Of a stretch of DNA of 64,000 nt, positions 42,373 through 51,361 are shown in pieces (position 1 is the first letter of the stretch; every line of letters begins with the position of its first letter). The stretch covers positions 124,001 to 188,000 of the forward strand of contig NZ_LZRD01000010.1 of the NCBI RefSeq assembly GCF_001687325.1, given 5' to 3'. Position numbers and translations under genes: made by a program. The stretch comes from Streptomyces sp. PTY087I2 (GTDB lineage Bacteria; Actinomycetota; Actinomycetes; Streptomycetales; Streptomycetaceae). The notes below the pieces were generated by a model. It ran no database searches and was not told the DNA's origin. It saw only the letters and a program-made list of their open reading frames with translations.

Positions 42373-42528
42373 GGGGGCCTCCGGAAGCGGTACGGGAAAA
42401 CGGGGTCGGCTGGCGGCGGGTCAGCAGGCGTCGAGCCGGTCCGGTCGCGGAGGACCTTCGGCCCCTCGACGTGGTCGAGCGGGGCGGAGAAGGGGCCGGG
42501 GCGACGGGTGCGGGGAACGCGCCGTCAT

Positions 42529-42696
42529 TTATCGAGGTCGCGCCCCCACTGGCGCGCTTCGGCACGACGGGCGGCAGTGGCGGCGGATGGTCTTGGCGCG
42601 GCGGCCGTACTGACCAGGGTGGTAGTAGCAGGTGCAGCGCTGGGCGTAGGCGCATTTCCGGCGGTAGCCGGGCCGGGTAGCCGGAAGCATGCCCAC
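42529..42696 (-). CDS. possible small Cys-rich basic protein
   Basis: 55-residue frame from a GTG with GGAGG ten bases upstream. Highly basic with four Cys (RKCAYAQRCTCYYHPGQYGR, HCRPSC), suggesting a metal-binding nucleic-acid-binding peptide. The rest of the 42373-42764 gap shows nothing else. Listed because of the ribosome binding site and Cys pattern. Confidence 0.35.
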   Translation of the reverse strand: MGMLPATRPGYRRKCAYAQRCTCYYHPGQYGRRAKTIRRHCRPSCRSAPVGARPR

Positions 42697-42764
42697 GGGT
42701 CCGGAACCTCCTATGAGCCGGGCGAACGGGGCGGGCCGTCGTCGGCTCGCCCGTGGTTCGTCTG

Positions 42765-43115
42765 TCAGCGCGAGGAGTGGGTGACGAGGGCGGCGAGGAA
42801 TCCGGCGACGGCTTCGGCAGGCGTGTGGACGCCGAACTCCTGGACCCACGCGTCTCCTACCTCGGAGGGCTGAACCCGAACGTGCCAGACGATGTCGCGC
42901 TTCCAGGCGGCCGGGTCTTCGGGGAGCCAGCCGACGCAGACGCGGCCGTCCGGGCTGGTCGCGTGGACGTTGGCCTCCGGGGTGTCGACGATCGCCCAGC
43001 CAAGGTCGCCCAAGAGATCGAGAACCGGAGCGGCGCAGTGGTCGGAGGAGAGCCAGTGGAGGTCTTCCACGGCGGGGCGGGCGATGGCGGGCAGGAGGGT
43101 GGCGGAGGCGCTCAC
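42765..43115 (-). CDS. DUF317-domain protein
   Basis: 116-residue single-domain DUF317 (SPDY-type) protein, a family nearly confined to Streptomyces and relatives. Recognisable segments are RVCVGWLPEDPAAWKRDIVW and the closing FGVHTPAEAVAGFLAALV. GTG start with GAAGGA upstream. Function unknown; often multicopy on mobile elements, as here (see 44169). Confidence 0.75.
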   Translation of the reverse strand: MSASATLLPAIARPAVEDLHWLSSDHCAAPVLDLLGDLGWAIVDTPEANVHATSPDGRVCVGWLPEDPAAWKRDIVWHVRVQPSEVGDAWVQEFGVHTPAEAVAGFLAALVTHSSR

Positions 43116-43339
43116 GGTTAGACGATTCCTTCGTTGACCTGTGGTTTTGCCGACACCTGTACGTTGGCATGCGCCATGCCGAGGTGCGTAGTCGTTTCCC
43201 GGGGGGTGGTGTCTGCCGTGGGCGAACTGGAGGCCGTCGGCAGGGTGTCGTCGGCATGGGAATGGATCGGCGGTCGCGGTTGTCGTACGTGGGTCGTGGC
43301 GACGGGCCGCACGACAGAGAAGAAGGGGGGGAGCAGGGG

Positions 43340-43606
43340 ATGACCGAGGCCGACAGATATGAGGACGGAGCCGGGCTGGAGCGCAAGATCCGCGCTGCCG
43401 GGCGGCCGTGGACCGTGGGCGACATCGCGATGGTCGCCGACGGCCAGTGGGGCGTCGGCGCGCAGCCCGACCGGTGGCCGCACGAGGAGACGGTGGTGGA
43501 GCGCCGGGTTGTGGAAGGTCGGCGTGTCGAGATGACGGTGGAGGAGCTGGCCCGCGCGGTGGGCCCCCGTACCGAGGAAGCCCACCGCGACAAGGACCTG
43601 ACCTGA
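43340..43606 (+). CDS. small hypothetical protein
   Basis: 88-residue charged protein (DGAGLERKIRAAGRPWTVGDIA; VVERRVVEGRRVEMTVEELA) with a GGGGGGAG site before the ATG. Divergent from the DUF317 gene and the only rightward gene in this stretch. No family recognised. Confidence 0.55.
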   Translation: MTEADRYEDGAGLERKIRAAGRPWTVGDIAMVADGQWGVGAQPDRWPHEETVVERRVVEGRRVEMTVEELARAVGPRTEEAHRDKDLT

Positions 43607-43610
43607 CCGT

Positions 43611-44096
43611 TCAGCGACGCGGACCCGAAGCGGGCGTCGGCGGCCCTAGGGACGCCGACGGAACAGGTGGGTCGGGCATCTGGTCCGGGGTGTGCGGTGC
43701 GTGCCCGGAACGGGCGACAGCGGCCTGGATCAGGAGGTCGGTCGGGGTACGGTCCGCGGGCGCGGCGGCATCATGAGCCTCGACGACGCGCCTGATCGCC
43801 TGCAGGTACGTACGGCTCTCTGTATGGGCGACGCGGAGGTTGACCGCCGATTCGGTGATTCGGTCCAGTTCGTAGAAGGCCGGCACGTACCCGGGCCGGG
43901 TCAGGGCGTGCAGACGCTCTTGGTGGACGGCCGCCGCGTTGTCGGTGACGGCCAGGGCCGTACGGGTGTGCATGGCCGAGCGCAGGAGCGGGTCCTCACA
44001 GGGGTGGCGGACCGCGAGGACTTCGAGAGCCTCGATGGGCTGGCCCCACGTTTTCTCGATCATGGCCGTGGTCTGGTCAAGCATGGTGGTGGACAT
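43611..44096 (-). CDS. hypothetical helical protein
   Basis: 161 residues, mostly alpha-helical for the first 125 (MIEKTWGQPIEALEVLAVRH; ITESAVNLRVAHTESRTYLQ) with a Pro-rich tail. Leftward cargo gene with no recognised domain. Its stop lies five bases from that of the convergent gene. Confidence 0.6.
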   Translation of the reverse strand: MSTTMLDQTTAMIEKTWGQPIEALEVLAVRHPCEDPLLRSAMHTRTALAVTDNAAAVHQERLHALTRPGYVPAFYELDRITESAVNLRVAHTESRTYLQAIRRVVEAHDAAAPADRTPTDLLIQAAVARSGHAPHTPDQMPDPPVPSASLGPPTPASGPRR

Positions 44097-44168
44097 GGCG
44101 CAATGTTCCTTGAGCGAAGGCGTTTTGCAGCGGGTTCGGGGGTTGGGGATCGGCAGAGGCTAGAGAAG

Positions 44169-45116
44169 TCAGCGGCCGTGCCGTCGACCCGATGAGCCGA
44201 CCGGCGACCGTACGGCTGCCGCGGGCGAGAAGCTGCCCGGCCGTTCCTGCATCGCACCCGCGGAGCGGCTCTGGGCAGCCATCACCCGCAGGTCGGCAGC
44301 AGTACGCGGAGCCCGCGCTGCGCGCTGGACGGCCTGGGTCACTGCCGTACGGCGCACGTCCAGTGGGGTCGGAGCGCGGGCAGTCTCGGGCTCGGGGGCC
44401 GAGGCGACCGGCGTCAGCGTCACTAGGTGCTCGACTCGTGGGCTGATGGACTGACGCTCACGGACCACCGGGGTCGGGTCTGCCATGACGGCGGCCGTCG
44501 CCGCTACTAGGTGGGACGGGGTGCGGGCAGTGAAGACCGCCTTGGCCCGAGTGCCGTACCCGGGTGGACCGGCCCAGAGCGTGACGGTTTCGTCGTCCCG
44601 GCCGGAGAGGCGGTTGTCGATCAGGACGCCCGCCTGCCCATCGGGGGCGACGAACTCGACAGTGCCGCGCTCCGCACCCCCATCACGTGTCCAGCCAGCG
44701 TTGATCAGAGGCTGGACCTTGTCGGCCCAGTAGATCGATGGGGTCGCGAGGAAGCGCCTTTGGTCACTGCCGGGCTCTACTCGAGCGTGGTCCCGGGCCA
44801 GCGCGGCAGTGAGCCCGGCGACGATCTCGGGCGGCATGTGGCTGCTAAAGGACGCCGTCCAGCGGTGCCCGGAGACGGGATCCTCGGAGGCAGAGATCTG
44901 CCACGGCTCGAAGTAGTCGCCGAACCAACCAATGCGAATCCGCATATCGGGTGAGGTGACGAGGAGCTGGCAGTCGTCATCATCGAGACGGTGATGAGGC
45001 CAATGGCTTACGGGAGCGAACCCGGCCTCCCCGCTCCAGTCGGAGCCGGCCAGGTACCTGGGACTAACAAGGACTTCCTGGTACGGATCCTGCGTGTGGG
45101 TCTTCTGGGTGCTCAT
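44169..45116 (-). CDS. DUF317-domain protein (two copies of the domain)
   Basis: 315 residues with two DUF317 units. The first, about residues 15-125, contains YLAGSDWSGEAGFAPVSHWPH and HMPPEIVAGLTAALARDH. The second, about 130-215, contains IYWADKVQPLINAGWTRDGG and RTPSHLVAATAAVMADP. The C-terminal 90 residues are Ala/Arg-rich and disordered. ATG at 45116 with GGAG eight bases upstream. Function unknown. Confidence 0.82.
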   Translation of the reverse strand: MSTQKTHTQDPYQEVLVSPRYLAGSDWSGEAGFAPVSHWPHHRLDDDDCQLLVTSPDMRIRIGWFGDYFEPWQISASEDPVSGHRWTASFSSHMPPEIVAGLTAALARDHARVEPGSDQRRFLATPSIYWADKVQPLINAGWTRDGGAERGTVEFVAPDGQAGVLIDNRLSGRDDETVTLWAGPPGYGTRAKAVFTARTPSHLVAATAAVMADPTPVVRERQSISPRVEHLVTLTPVASAPEPETARAPTPLDVRRTAVTQAVQRAARAPRTAADLRVMAAQSRSAGAMQERPGSFSPAAAVRSPVGSSGRRHGR

Positions 45117-45236
45117 AGTCGGGACTCCGGCAGATGGGGAACTGAACGCTCCAGCGCGCGGGTTGAAGGAACGGTGCAGATGCACGCGGAGGCTGCGGCA
45201 GAGGGGAGAGGGCTCCAGCTCTCGGGACCATGCGGA

Positions 45237-46079
45237 TCACCGCCTTCGACCGGGGGCCGACTGGACGGTCACGGCCGCCGGCACCTGAGGTTGCGGCTGC
45301 GGTGCATGGCTGAACAGGGAACTCGGCGCGGCAGCGCTCCGCCGCAGGGCCGCTGAGGTCCGGGCGCCGTCCGCGCCCAGCGGGATTCCGGCGTGGGTGC
45401 GCGTGGCCGCCGCGACGGAGTGCGGAGCCGGTGAAGCCCGCCGCACGGTGAAGGGCTCGCTCCAGTGCTCGACGGTTGCGTAGACGGCTCCCAGCGCCTG
45501 GCCGGCCTCGGTCAGTACGTAGGGATCGCCGTGGCGCGAGCCGGTGCGACCGACCAGCCCGTCCGCCTGCAGCCGCAGAAGTCGATGCCGGGTGAAGGCG
45601 GTGTCCAGGCCGGCCTCCTCGGCGATGTGGCTGAACCGCATCGGTCCGCCCGCGCCGAGGATCTGGACCACGGCGGTCGTGTGCCGAAGGCCCAGACGGT
45701 TCAGGGCGTCCTCGACGCGTTCGGCTTCGGCCATCGTCCCGAGTTGCAGGTGGGCTTGGGACCAGTCCGACAACGTGCGGTGCACCGGGGCCAGTGACTC
45801 GCCGAACGTGCTGAGCCGGTAGGGAGCCCCACGGCGGTCGTCGGACCGGGTGACCAGCCCATCGGCGTGCATGGTGGCGAGCCTCTTGCTGACGAACTGC
45901 TCGCTGACAAAGGGGAGCCGGGAGGCTACCTCGCGCACGCGCATGGGGCGGTTTTCCTGGGCCAGGATCATCGTCGACCAGGTGGTCCACTTCGGCCCGA
46001 TCCGGGCCATCGCGTCCTCGATGCGCTGCGCGTCGACCGAATCGAAGGAGAAGACAGGGGGCAGTACAAGGCTGGGCAT
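45237..46079 (-). CDS. tandem HxlR-like winged-helix regulator
   Basis: 280-residue DNA-binding protein with two winged-helix units of the HxlR/MarR type: residues about 18-100 (IGPKWTTWSTMILAQE; RVREVASRLPFVSEQFVSKR) and 118-200 (LGLRHTTAVVQILGAGG; RFSHIAEEAGLDTAFTRHR). Each has the wing motif (RRGAPYRLSTFGESL; RHGDPYVLTEAGQAL). The C-terminal 80 residues are low-complexity. A duplicated HxlR unit is unusual. Probably regulates cargo genes. Confidence 0.78.
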   Translation of the reverse strand: MPSLVLPPVFSFDSVDAQRIEDAMARIGPKWTTWSTMILAQENRPMRVREVASRLPFVSEQFVSKRLATMHADGLVTRSDDRRGAPYRLSTFGESLAPVHRTLSDWSQAHLQLGTMAEAERVEDALNRLGLRHTTAVVQILGAGGPMRFSHIAEEAGLDTAFTRHRLLRLQADGLVGRTGSRHGDPYVLTEAGQALGAVYATVEHWSEPFTVRRASPAPHSVAAATRTHAGIPLGADGARTSAALRRSAAAPSSLFSHAPQPQPQVPAAVTVQSAPGRRR

Positions 46080-46102
46080 GAGCGCGTTCTCTCGGTCAGG
46101 AG

Positions 46103-46933
46103 TCAGCGGGAGCGGTAGCGGGAGGCCGTGTTCGACGTTCCGGCGATGGGCACGGCGGCCGAGCCGGCGATGGGGCCAGGGCTCGGCAGGGCGCCGCTGC
46201 GGCTGAGGGCAGCGGACACGCGTGTCGTCGTCGTACGTGCCGCGCGGAGGGCGGCTTCGCCGCGTGACGTGAGCGAGAGGAGTTGTCCGGCCCGGTACGG
46301 GCTCGTGCTGGTGTCTTGGTGCAGTAGCCCGTCGGCGACCATTCGCCGGACGGTCGCGGCCAGTGGCTGGGGCTGCCGTCCCGTGTCGGCGGAGAGGAAG
46401 GGGTCTTCGCCGATCGAGGTCCGGTAGAGGCGCAGACCGCCGAGTTCGACTGCTTCGAGAGCCCTGAGCTGGCGGTCGGCCTCGATGGCCCAGTCGTCGT
46501 CCCGGCCGGAACGCTGTCCCCGGCCCAGCTCATGGGCGTTCGTGGCCGAGGGCCGCGCAGTATCTGGGTCGGGCAGGAGCCGTTGGTACGCGGAGAGGGA
46601 TTCGACGAGCTGGTCGTAAGCTCGACCTCGCCTGGCTAGAAGGTCTCCGAGCTTGCGGACGGTGGTTTGCAGCCGTGTGTACGGGGTGCGCGTACCCCCA
46701 TCGAGTTCGCCTCGCGCGGTGGATTCGAGCAGCCAGTGAGCGTCCTGGGCCGCGTGCGTCACGCGGTTGTGCAGCTCGTTCAGGTCGTACGCGGCTCCGA
46801 TCACTCGTGTCGCGGTTCGGTACCTCGGATCGTCAGGGCGATACGTGGTGTTGAGCATGCTGACGTTCGAGACACCGAGAGTGTCGGCGACGAAGTGCGA
46901 ACCGGGCTGGATGTTCGGGTCGTAGGCGTTCAC
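46103..46933 (-). CDS. hypothetical protein with winged-helix-like C-terminal half
   Basis: 276 residues from a GTG that overlaps the upstream gene by four bases; the long open extension upstream of this GTG belongs to another gene's shadow. The N-terminal 130 residues are helical (YDLNELHNRVTHAAQDAHWLL). The C-terminal part (ADRQLRALEAVELGGLRLYR; VRRMVADGLLHQDTSTSPYR; LLSLTSRGEAAL) has a wing-like pattern as in the neighbouring HxlR-like gene. No family assigned. Confidence 0.6.
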   Translation of the reverse strand: MNAYDPNIQPGSHFVADTLGVSNVSMLNTTYRPDDPRYRTATRVIGAAYDLNELHNRVTHAAQDAHWLLESTARGELDGGTRTPYTRLQTTVRKLGDLLARRGRAYDQLVESLSAYQRLLPDPDTARPSATNAHELGRGQRSGRDDDWAIEADRQLRALEAVELGGLRLYRTSIGEDPFLSADTGRQPQPLAATVRRMVADGLLHQDTSTSPYRAGQLLSLTSRGEAALRAARTTTTRVSAALSRSGALPSPGPIAGSAAVPIAGTSNTASRYRSR

Positions 46934-47595
46934 TTCGCCGTCTCCATCCGGGCGAGCAGGGAGCGGACCAGGCTGGGCAGGCTGTCGGGACCGTCGCCGA
47001 GCCGGACGTGGTCGGTCGCTTCGTCGAGGACGTACGCGGCGTCTTCGAGCAGGCCGTTGGAGACCTCCATGCAGGCGTCGGTGATCCGGGAGGCGGCGAG
47101 CAGCGACAGGGAGAGGACCTCGACGTAGTCGTCCGGCGGGAGGCCGGCGGCCTTGGCCGCGGTCCGGATCGCCGCCAGCTCCTGCGCGCTGAACGCGAAG
47201 CCCGACGTGGCGCCTTCTGCGGCGTCGTCGGGCTCGGCGATCGGGTCGCGGGGCTCGAGGGGGATGCCGACGCGGGTGCAGATCTGGTCGACCGATGCGG
47301 TCAGCTCGGTGAAGGACTCGGTGAGCCATCCCAGGGCGGAGGCGTAGGAGGCCAGGGCGAACAGGCCCGCCGGGGTGGTGGGGCGTGGCTCGGCGGCGAT
47401 GAACTCCTCGAATTGCTCGTTCAGTTCGCCGACCACCTGGGGCCCTGCGGACAGCGGGCCCAGTACGGGGTGGAGATAGGAGCGGTCGGCGGCTGTCGGG
47501 TACTCGGCGGTGAGGATGCCGGAGACGTTCTGCGCGGCCTCGGTGAGGAGCTCCGCGAGTGCAGTACGGGGCAGGGGGGAGCGGTCGGCGGTCAT
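46930..47595 (-). CDS. hypothetical helical protein
   Basis: 221 residues, largely alpha-helical (LAELLTEAAQNVSGILTAEY; SAQELAAIRTAAKAAGLPPD). Overlaps its neighbours by four bases on each side, so it is part of a coupled leftward operon. Not recognised. The combination of helical repeats and acidic character is common among actinobacterial element cargo. Confidence 0.6.
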   Translation of the reverse strand: MTADRSPLPRTALAELLTEAAQNVSGILTAEYPTAADRSYLHPVLGPLSAGPQVVGELNEQFEEFIAAEPRPTTPAGLFALASYASALGWLTESFTELTASVDQICTRVGIPLEPRDPIAEPDDAAEGATSGFAFSAQELAAIRTAAKAAGLPPDDYVEVLSLSLLAASRITDACMEVSNGLLEDAAYVLDEATDHVRLGDGPDSLPSLVRSLLARMETAK

Positions 47596-48071
47596 CGCTG
47601 GGGAACCTTTCGGGAGGCAACGGCTGGAGGCAGGGCTGCTGCTGCTGTCGGAGGAGTCGTTGGGCCCGCCGCCGAACGGTCGGTGACGAGCGCGGAACGG
47701 GACCGGGCAACTCGTACGCGTGCCTCGGCGGCAGGATCGGCCTCGACGCCCTGCTGGGGGCCGGTGCGCAGATGAGCCGCGCGGTAGACCGCGTAGTCCT
47801 TCCGGCTACCGGCGGCGACGAGGTAGACCTCGCGCCTGTGGTTCGAGCTGGGCGGGGCCGGCCGGAACTGGATGACCATCCGGTACGAGACGGCTGGGTC
47901 CACGTACACCTTGTGGAATCCAGCGAGACGCCCTTTCAACGGCAGACAGTCGTCGCTTCCGTGGACCAGGTTCTGCAGCTCCAGCAGCGCCAAATCACGT
48001 ATCTGATCAGGAAGTTCCCGGAGATCGGCGATGGCGTCGGGGTGCGCGGCAAAGGCGAAGCGGGCGGTCAC
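47592..48071 (-). CDS. RelE/ParE-like protein
   Basis: 159 residues. The first 95 fit the RelE/ParE toxin fold: an N-terminal strand (RFAFAAHPDAIADLRELPDQ), two helices, then LKGRLAGFHKVYVDPAVSYR and a final strand REVYLVAAGSRKDYAVY. RelE-type toxins cleave mRNA at the ribosome and ParE types act on gyrase; which applies is unclear. A 60-residue Ala/Arg-rich tail is added. No small antitoxin gene is adjacent; the neighbours are larger element proteins. Confidence 0.65.
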   Translation of the reverse strand: MTARFAFAAHPDAIADLRELPDQIRDLALLELQNLVHGSDDCLPLKGRLAGFHKVYVDPAVSYRMVIQFRPAPPSSNHRREVYLVAAGSRKDYAVYRAAHLRTGPQQGVEADPAAEARVRVARSRSALVTDRSAAGPTTPPTAAAALPPAVASRKVPQR

Positions 48072-48856
48072 CGCAGCCTCCCCTGCACCGGACGCGGGAG
48101 CGGTCCTGTCAGCGGCGTGCGGGGGGCCTCAGGACCGAAGTTGGCCGTCGAGGCGGCACCGGCCGACCGGGCGATGGCGACACGGGCACGGTCGACGGCC
48201 CCGTGACCGGCGCGGTACTCCGGCGGCTCCGGCAGCGGGTCGCCACGGTCGTCCAGCCAGGACTGGGCGGTGCCCGCGTCGGCGAAGGCGCCCTCGCGCA
48301 TCGAGTACGTGCCGGCGTCGAGGTCCCACTCCTGGAGGAAGACGCGTATCGGCGCCTCGCTCGCGTGGGAGTCACGGGCCAGCGTCCACGTCTCGCAGGG
48401 CTCGTCGTCCGAGGTGTACGTGTCGAGGACCTCGTAGCGGGTGCCCGAGTCCCGGATCTGCTGTTCAACCCGGAGCGTGAGGTCGTCGGCGGGCTGCACG
48501 AAGTCGTCGCCCACCAGAGCGATGTGCTCGGGCGGACAGCCGCGCTCGGCCAGCCAGTTCTGGGCGAAAGGCACGGCGGCGTGGTAGCTCGTCTCCATGG
48601 TGAACGTGGACTGACCGAGATCCCGTGCGACCATGACTGCAACGACCTGAGGCTCTCCGGGAATCCCCCAGGTGACCGACCGGTCGTGGGCGACGACGAA
48701 GCTGTGGGAGCCGTTGGGCGCGGTGTGGTGGTGGGACAGGGCCGACAAGTCGGCTGACGAGAATGTCTCCGCCTCTTCCGCGGAGGTGTCATCGGCGGGC
48801 GCGAGTTCGTCGAGGCCGAAATCGAAGGCGACATCGAGGGCGAGGCCGTTGTTCAC
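48068..48856 (-). CDS. hypothetical protein (element cargo)
   Basis: 262 residues from a GTG at 48856 overlapping the DUF4913 gene stop by four bases. The middle has two alpha/beta units (VAVMVARDLGQSTFTMETSY; RVFLQEWDLDAGTYSMREGA) and repeats of AQNWLAERG / AQSWLDDRG, hinting at an internal duplication. C-terminal tail Ala/Arg/Pro-rich. Function unknown. Confidence 0.6.
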   Translation of the reverse strand: MNNGLALDVAFDFGLDELAPADDTSAEEAETFSSADLSALSHHHTAPNGSHSFVVAHDRSVTWGIPGEPQVVAVMVARDLGQSTFTMETSYHAAVPFAQNWLAERGCPPEHIALVGDDFVQPADDLTLRVEQQIRDSGTRYEVLDTYTSDDEPCETWTLARDSHASEAPIRVFLQEWDLDAGTYSMREGAFADAGTAQSWLDDRGDPLPEPPEYRAGHGAVDRARVAIARSAGAASTANFGPEAPRTPLTGPLPRPVQGRLR

Positions 48857-49443
48857 GCCACCGCCCCCGACGGCGTGGGCGCCGGGGTGGCGAGCACGCG
48901 ATGGTTGGGGCGGGTCGGACTCGTTGTACATGCCGCGAAAGGACCGTCGGGGGCACGCAGGTGCGCGAGCGTCTGGTCCAGGTGGTCGCGGTGCCAGGTC
49001 GAAGGACCTGACAGGCCGGCCTCGGTATCAGTGAGCTGCTGCCAGGCGAGCCAGAGCGCGTGGAGCCGGGCCACGGCCTCCGGGTGCTGGTCCCACCGTG
49101 CGCACCACGGGCGCGTCGTGCTGATCTCCCGGCCATAGATTGGGAGGAAGAGGTAGTTCACCCAGTCACTGAGGGCGGCGAGTTCGGCGACGTACGCCTT
49201 ACCGCCCAGAGCGACGATGAACACAGAGGCGGGGCCGTCCGCCTCGGCGTCCGGAGCACCGCCGTCCGTCCGCTGTCCTGCAGGGGGTACGGGGTCGGGC
49301 TCGGAGCCGAGGCGGTCGAGGATGACGCCGTGCCGTTTGACCTCGGCCATGGTCTTGGCGAGCGTGCTGGCGAGATCGTCGAGGTTTTCATCGGCAACAC
49401 GGAACGGCTCGGGGCCGGCGGTGGTCGGGCTGGTGTTGGACAT
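48853..49443 (-). CDS. DUF4913-domain protein
   Basis: 196 residues from an ATG at 49443 (GGAG nine bases upstream; ATG at 49458 is an alternative that lies over the site). DUF4913 features: a tryptophan-rich core (LAALSDWVNYLFLPIYGREI), the RWDQHPEAVARLHALWLAWQ segment and STWHRDHLDQTLAHLRAPDG. The family is typical of Streptomyces integrated elements. Role unknown. Confidence 0.8.
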   Translation of the reverse strand: MSNTSPTTAGPEPFRVADENLDDLASTLAKTMAEVKRHGVILDRLGSEPDPVPPAGQRTDGGAPDAEADGPASVFIVALGGKAYVAELAALSDWVNYLFLPIYGREISTTRPWCARWDQHPEAVARLHALWLAWQQLTDTEAGLSGPSTWHRDHLDQTLAHLRAPDGPFAACTTSPTRPNHRVLATPAPTPSGAVA

Positions 49444-49536
49444 CGGGGCGTTCTCCATCTGTGAGACGGCGACATGCCCGAGAGGATCCGGAGAATCCGC
49501 GGTTTGGCTCGGCCGGAAAAGCCCGGTAGTGGAGCG

Positions 49537-50728
49537 CTACCTTCCCGCGCAGCGAGGGCAGCGCGGGAAGGGTGGTGCCAGCAACTGCAGAGCACATGCG
49601 GCCTGTTGAGGGACGACACCGTTGCCGAGCGCGGTGAGCTGTGCCGGCCGTCCGAGTCCCGGGGTGGCGGTGACCCAGCCGTCGTCGAGGCCCTGCATCC
49701 ACTCCACGAAGTCGGCACGGAGCCGACCGGCCGCATCGGTGGGCTCGGGACGGGTGAGCCTCTCCCATCGGGTGATGGCGGCTGCGTACGGCCCCCACTG
49801 CCGGTCAGCTTCGCGGACTCCGTCGACTCGTCCGTCCAGAGCGGCAGGGCGACCGCCGACAGGGGAGGACGCCACCCTTTCCCCGGGCGGCGGCCCGGAG
49901 TCCCCGTGTCGCTGGCCCTGGGCGCGGGCAGTAGCGATGCTGCCGCGCTGGGCAGGGCCATGTCCCCGTTTCCGTGCCGTTGGCCCGGCGAGCCCTTGAT
50001 CCCGTCCGATGCCTTCGGGGTCGGCAGCAGCCACTCGATCTCGTCGGCCAGGTTCGGACCGTGGCCGCCGCTCTTCCTCTTCGCCGGGTGCTGGGAACCG
50101 CCGTTCTTGCCGATGTTGCTGGTCGGCGTCTTCAGCAGGGTCTCCGGTGGGCCATCCGGCGAGGAAGGTCCGCTCGCGGCGGTGCGGAGCCCCGATGTCG
50201 GAGGCGCGAAGCACGAGCCACTTCGCGTCGTACCGGAGATCGGCCAGGGATCCGAGTACGGCACCGAGTGCCCGCAAAGGAGGCTGACCTGCGGTGTCTC
50301 CCAGACACCACGGGCAGAATTCCACGTCGCCAGGGGAACCGGCGGGGGAGGTGAGGAGGCCGCGCACATTCTCGATCACAACCAGGCAGGGTCGGAGGGC
50401 TGAGACCGCACGGGCCACGTGCAGCCAGAGCCCGGAGCGGGTCTGAGCATTGAGACCGGCCCGACGGCCGGCGACCGAGACGTCTTTGACAGGGGAAGCC
50501 AGCCGTTAGGACGCACACCCGGGGAACGAGGGACCAGTCGACAGCCGCGATGTCGCCCAGGTTCGGGACGCCCGGCCAGTGGCGGGCCAGGATGCGTGAA
50601 GCGCCCGGATCGACCTCCGCGTGCCAGGCCAGCGTCCCGCCGAGGACGGACTGCACACCCAGGTCGAGGCCGCCGTACCCCGAGCAGAGCGAGCCGATCA
50701 ACGGAGCCCGCACGATGGTGTTCTGCAT
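49537..50728 (-). pseudogene. C5 cytosine DNA methyltransferase gene with several frameshifts
   Basis: Phage-type DNA cytosine-5 methyltransferase. ATG at 50728; motif I (SLCSGYGGLDLGVQ) and the catalytic PCQ motif (TAGFPCQ) are intact. Just after PCQ one extra A in the TTT run (plus strand 50485-50487) shifts the frame; the next frame gives SGLWLHVARAVSALRP and the ENVRG motif, then GAPHRRERTF. Near 50140-50165 the family sequence moves to another frame (LLKTPTSNIGKNGGSQHPAK and LLPTPKASDGIKG), and near 49805 back (QWGPYAAAITRWE, then LGNGVVPQQAACAL, motif X). At least three frame changes, so no full-length enzyme is encoded as written. Confidence 0.82.
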
Positions 50729-50729
50729 G

Positions 50730-51314
50730 TCACCGCCCCCGTGCGGCCCGGCTCGGGGCAGCCGCCGCTGGTGGAACGGCGGAGGCCGGTACGGCGGGAA
50801 GCGGGGCTGCGTTCGTGGACCGGCTGCGAGCGGCCCGGAGCTGCCAGGGCGGAGGCGGCGAAGCCGTTGCCGCTGCAGCGTAAAGGGGGTAGGAGGCGTC
50901 CCGGAGAGATACGTCCGCAAGACCGAGGGCGTCGCTGATCACCAGCGTGGCCACTTCGCGCGCATCCATCGCGTCGGGCTGGTCACGGAGGTGCTCGGTT
51001 CGCTCCAGAAAGGAGAGCTGGTGCGCCACCGAACCGAGGGCGGAGGCCACCTCGCCAGCAGGTTCCACAGCGGCGGCGAAGTCGCTGACGACCCTGGCCG
51101 TGTGGGCATCCAGGTCCGGAGATGTAGTCCGGAAGAGAATCTCGTCGCCCAGGGCGGTGATCATCTTGCCGAGTTCCGAGATCTGCTTGGCGACCGTCAC
51201 GCTGTCCGGTCCGCGGTGAGGATCTCCGGGGACCGGGAGCTTGCCGCGAAGAGCATCGAAGTTCTCGGCTGCGGACCGCAGGGCTCGTGCGTCGGGTACG
51301 GGGGTGGTGTTCAC
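50730..51314 (-). CDS. hypothetical helical protein
   Basis: 194 residues, helical for the first 140 (ARALRSAAENFDALRG; LISELGK-like turns; FAAAVEPAGEVASALGSVAH) with an Ala/Pro-rich tail. GTG start. It ends one base before the methyltransferase start, consistent with a leftward operon. Not recognised. Confidence 0.55.
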   Translation of the reverse strand: MNTTPVPDARALRSAAENFDALRGKLPVPGDPHRGPDSVTVAKQISELGKMITALGDEILFRTTSPDLDAHTARVVSDFAAAVEPAGEVASALGSVAHQLSFLERTEHLRDQPDAMDAREVATLVISDALGLADVSLRDASYPLYAAAATASPPPPWQLRAARSRSTNAAPLPAVPASAVPPAAAAPSRAARGR

Positions 51315-51361
51315 GGTGCGTTCCAGAGGAGAGGAGTCTCGTACGGGAGGGGGAGGAGGCT

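Noticed and set aside
46934..47710. N-terminal extension of the 46103 gene frame
   Set aside because: Arg/Pro-rich and overlapping the better-supported 46930 gene; the GTG at 46933 with a four-base overlap is a more natural start.
49158..49530. Continuation of the methyltransferase middle frame beyond 49537
   Set aside because: The family C-terminus (ALGNGVVPQQ) is in another frame that ends at 49537; sequence beyond belongs to the DUF4913 gene on its own frame.
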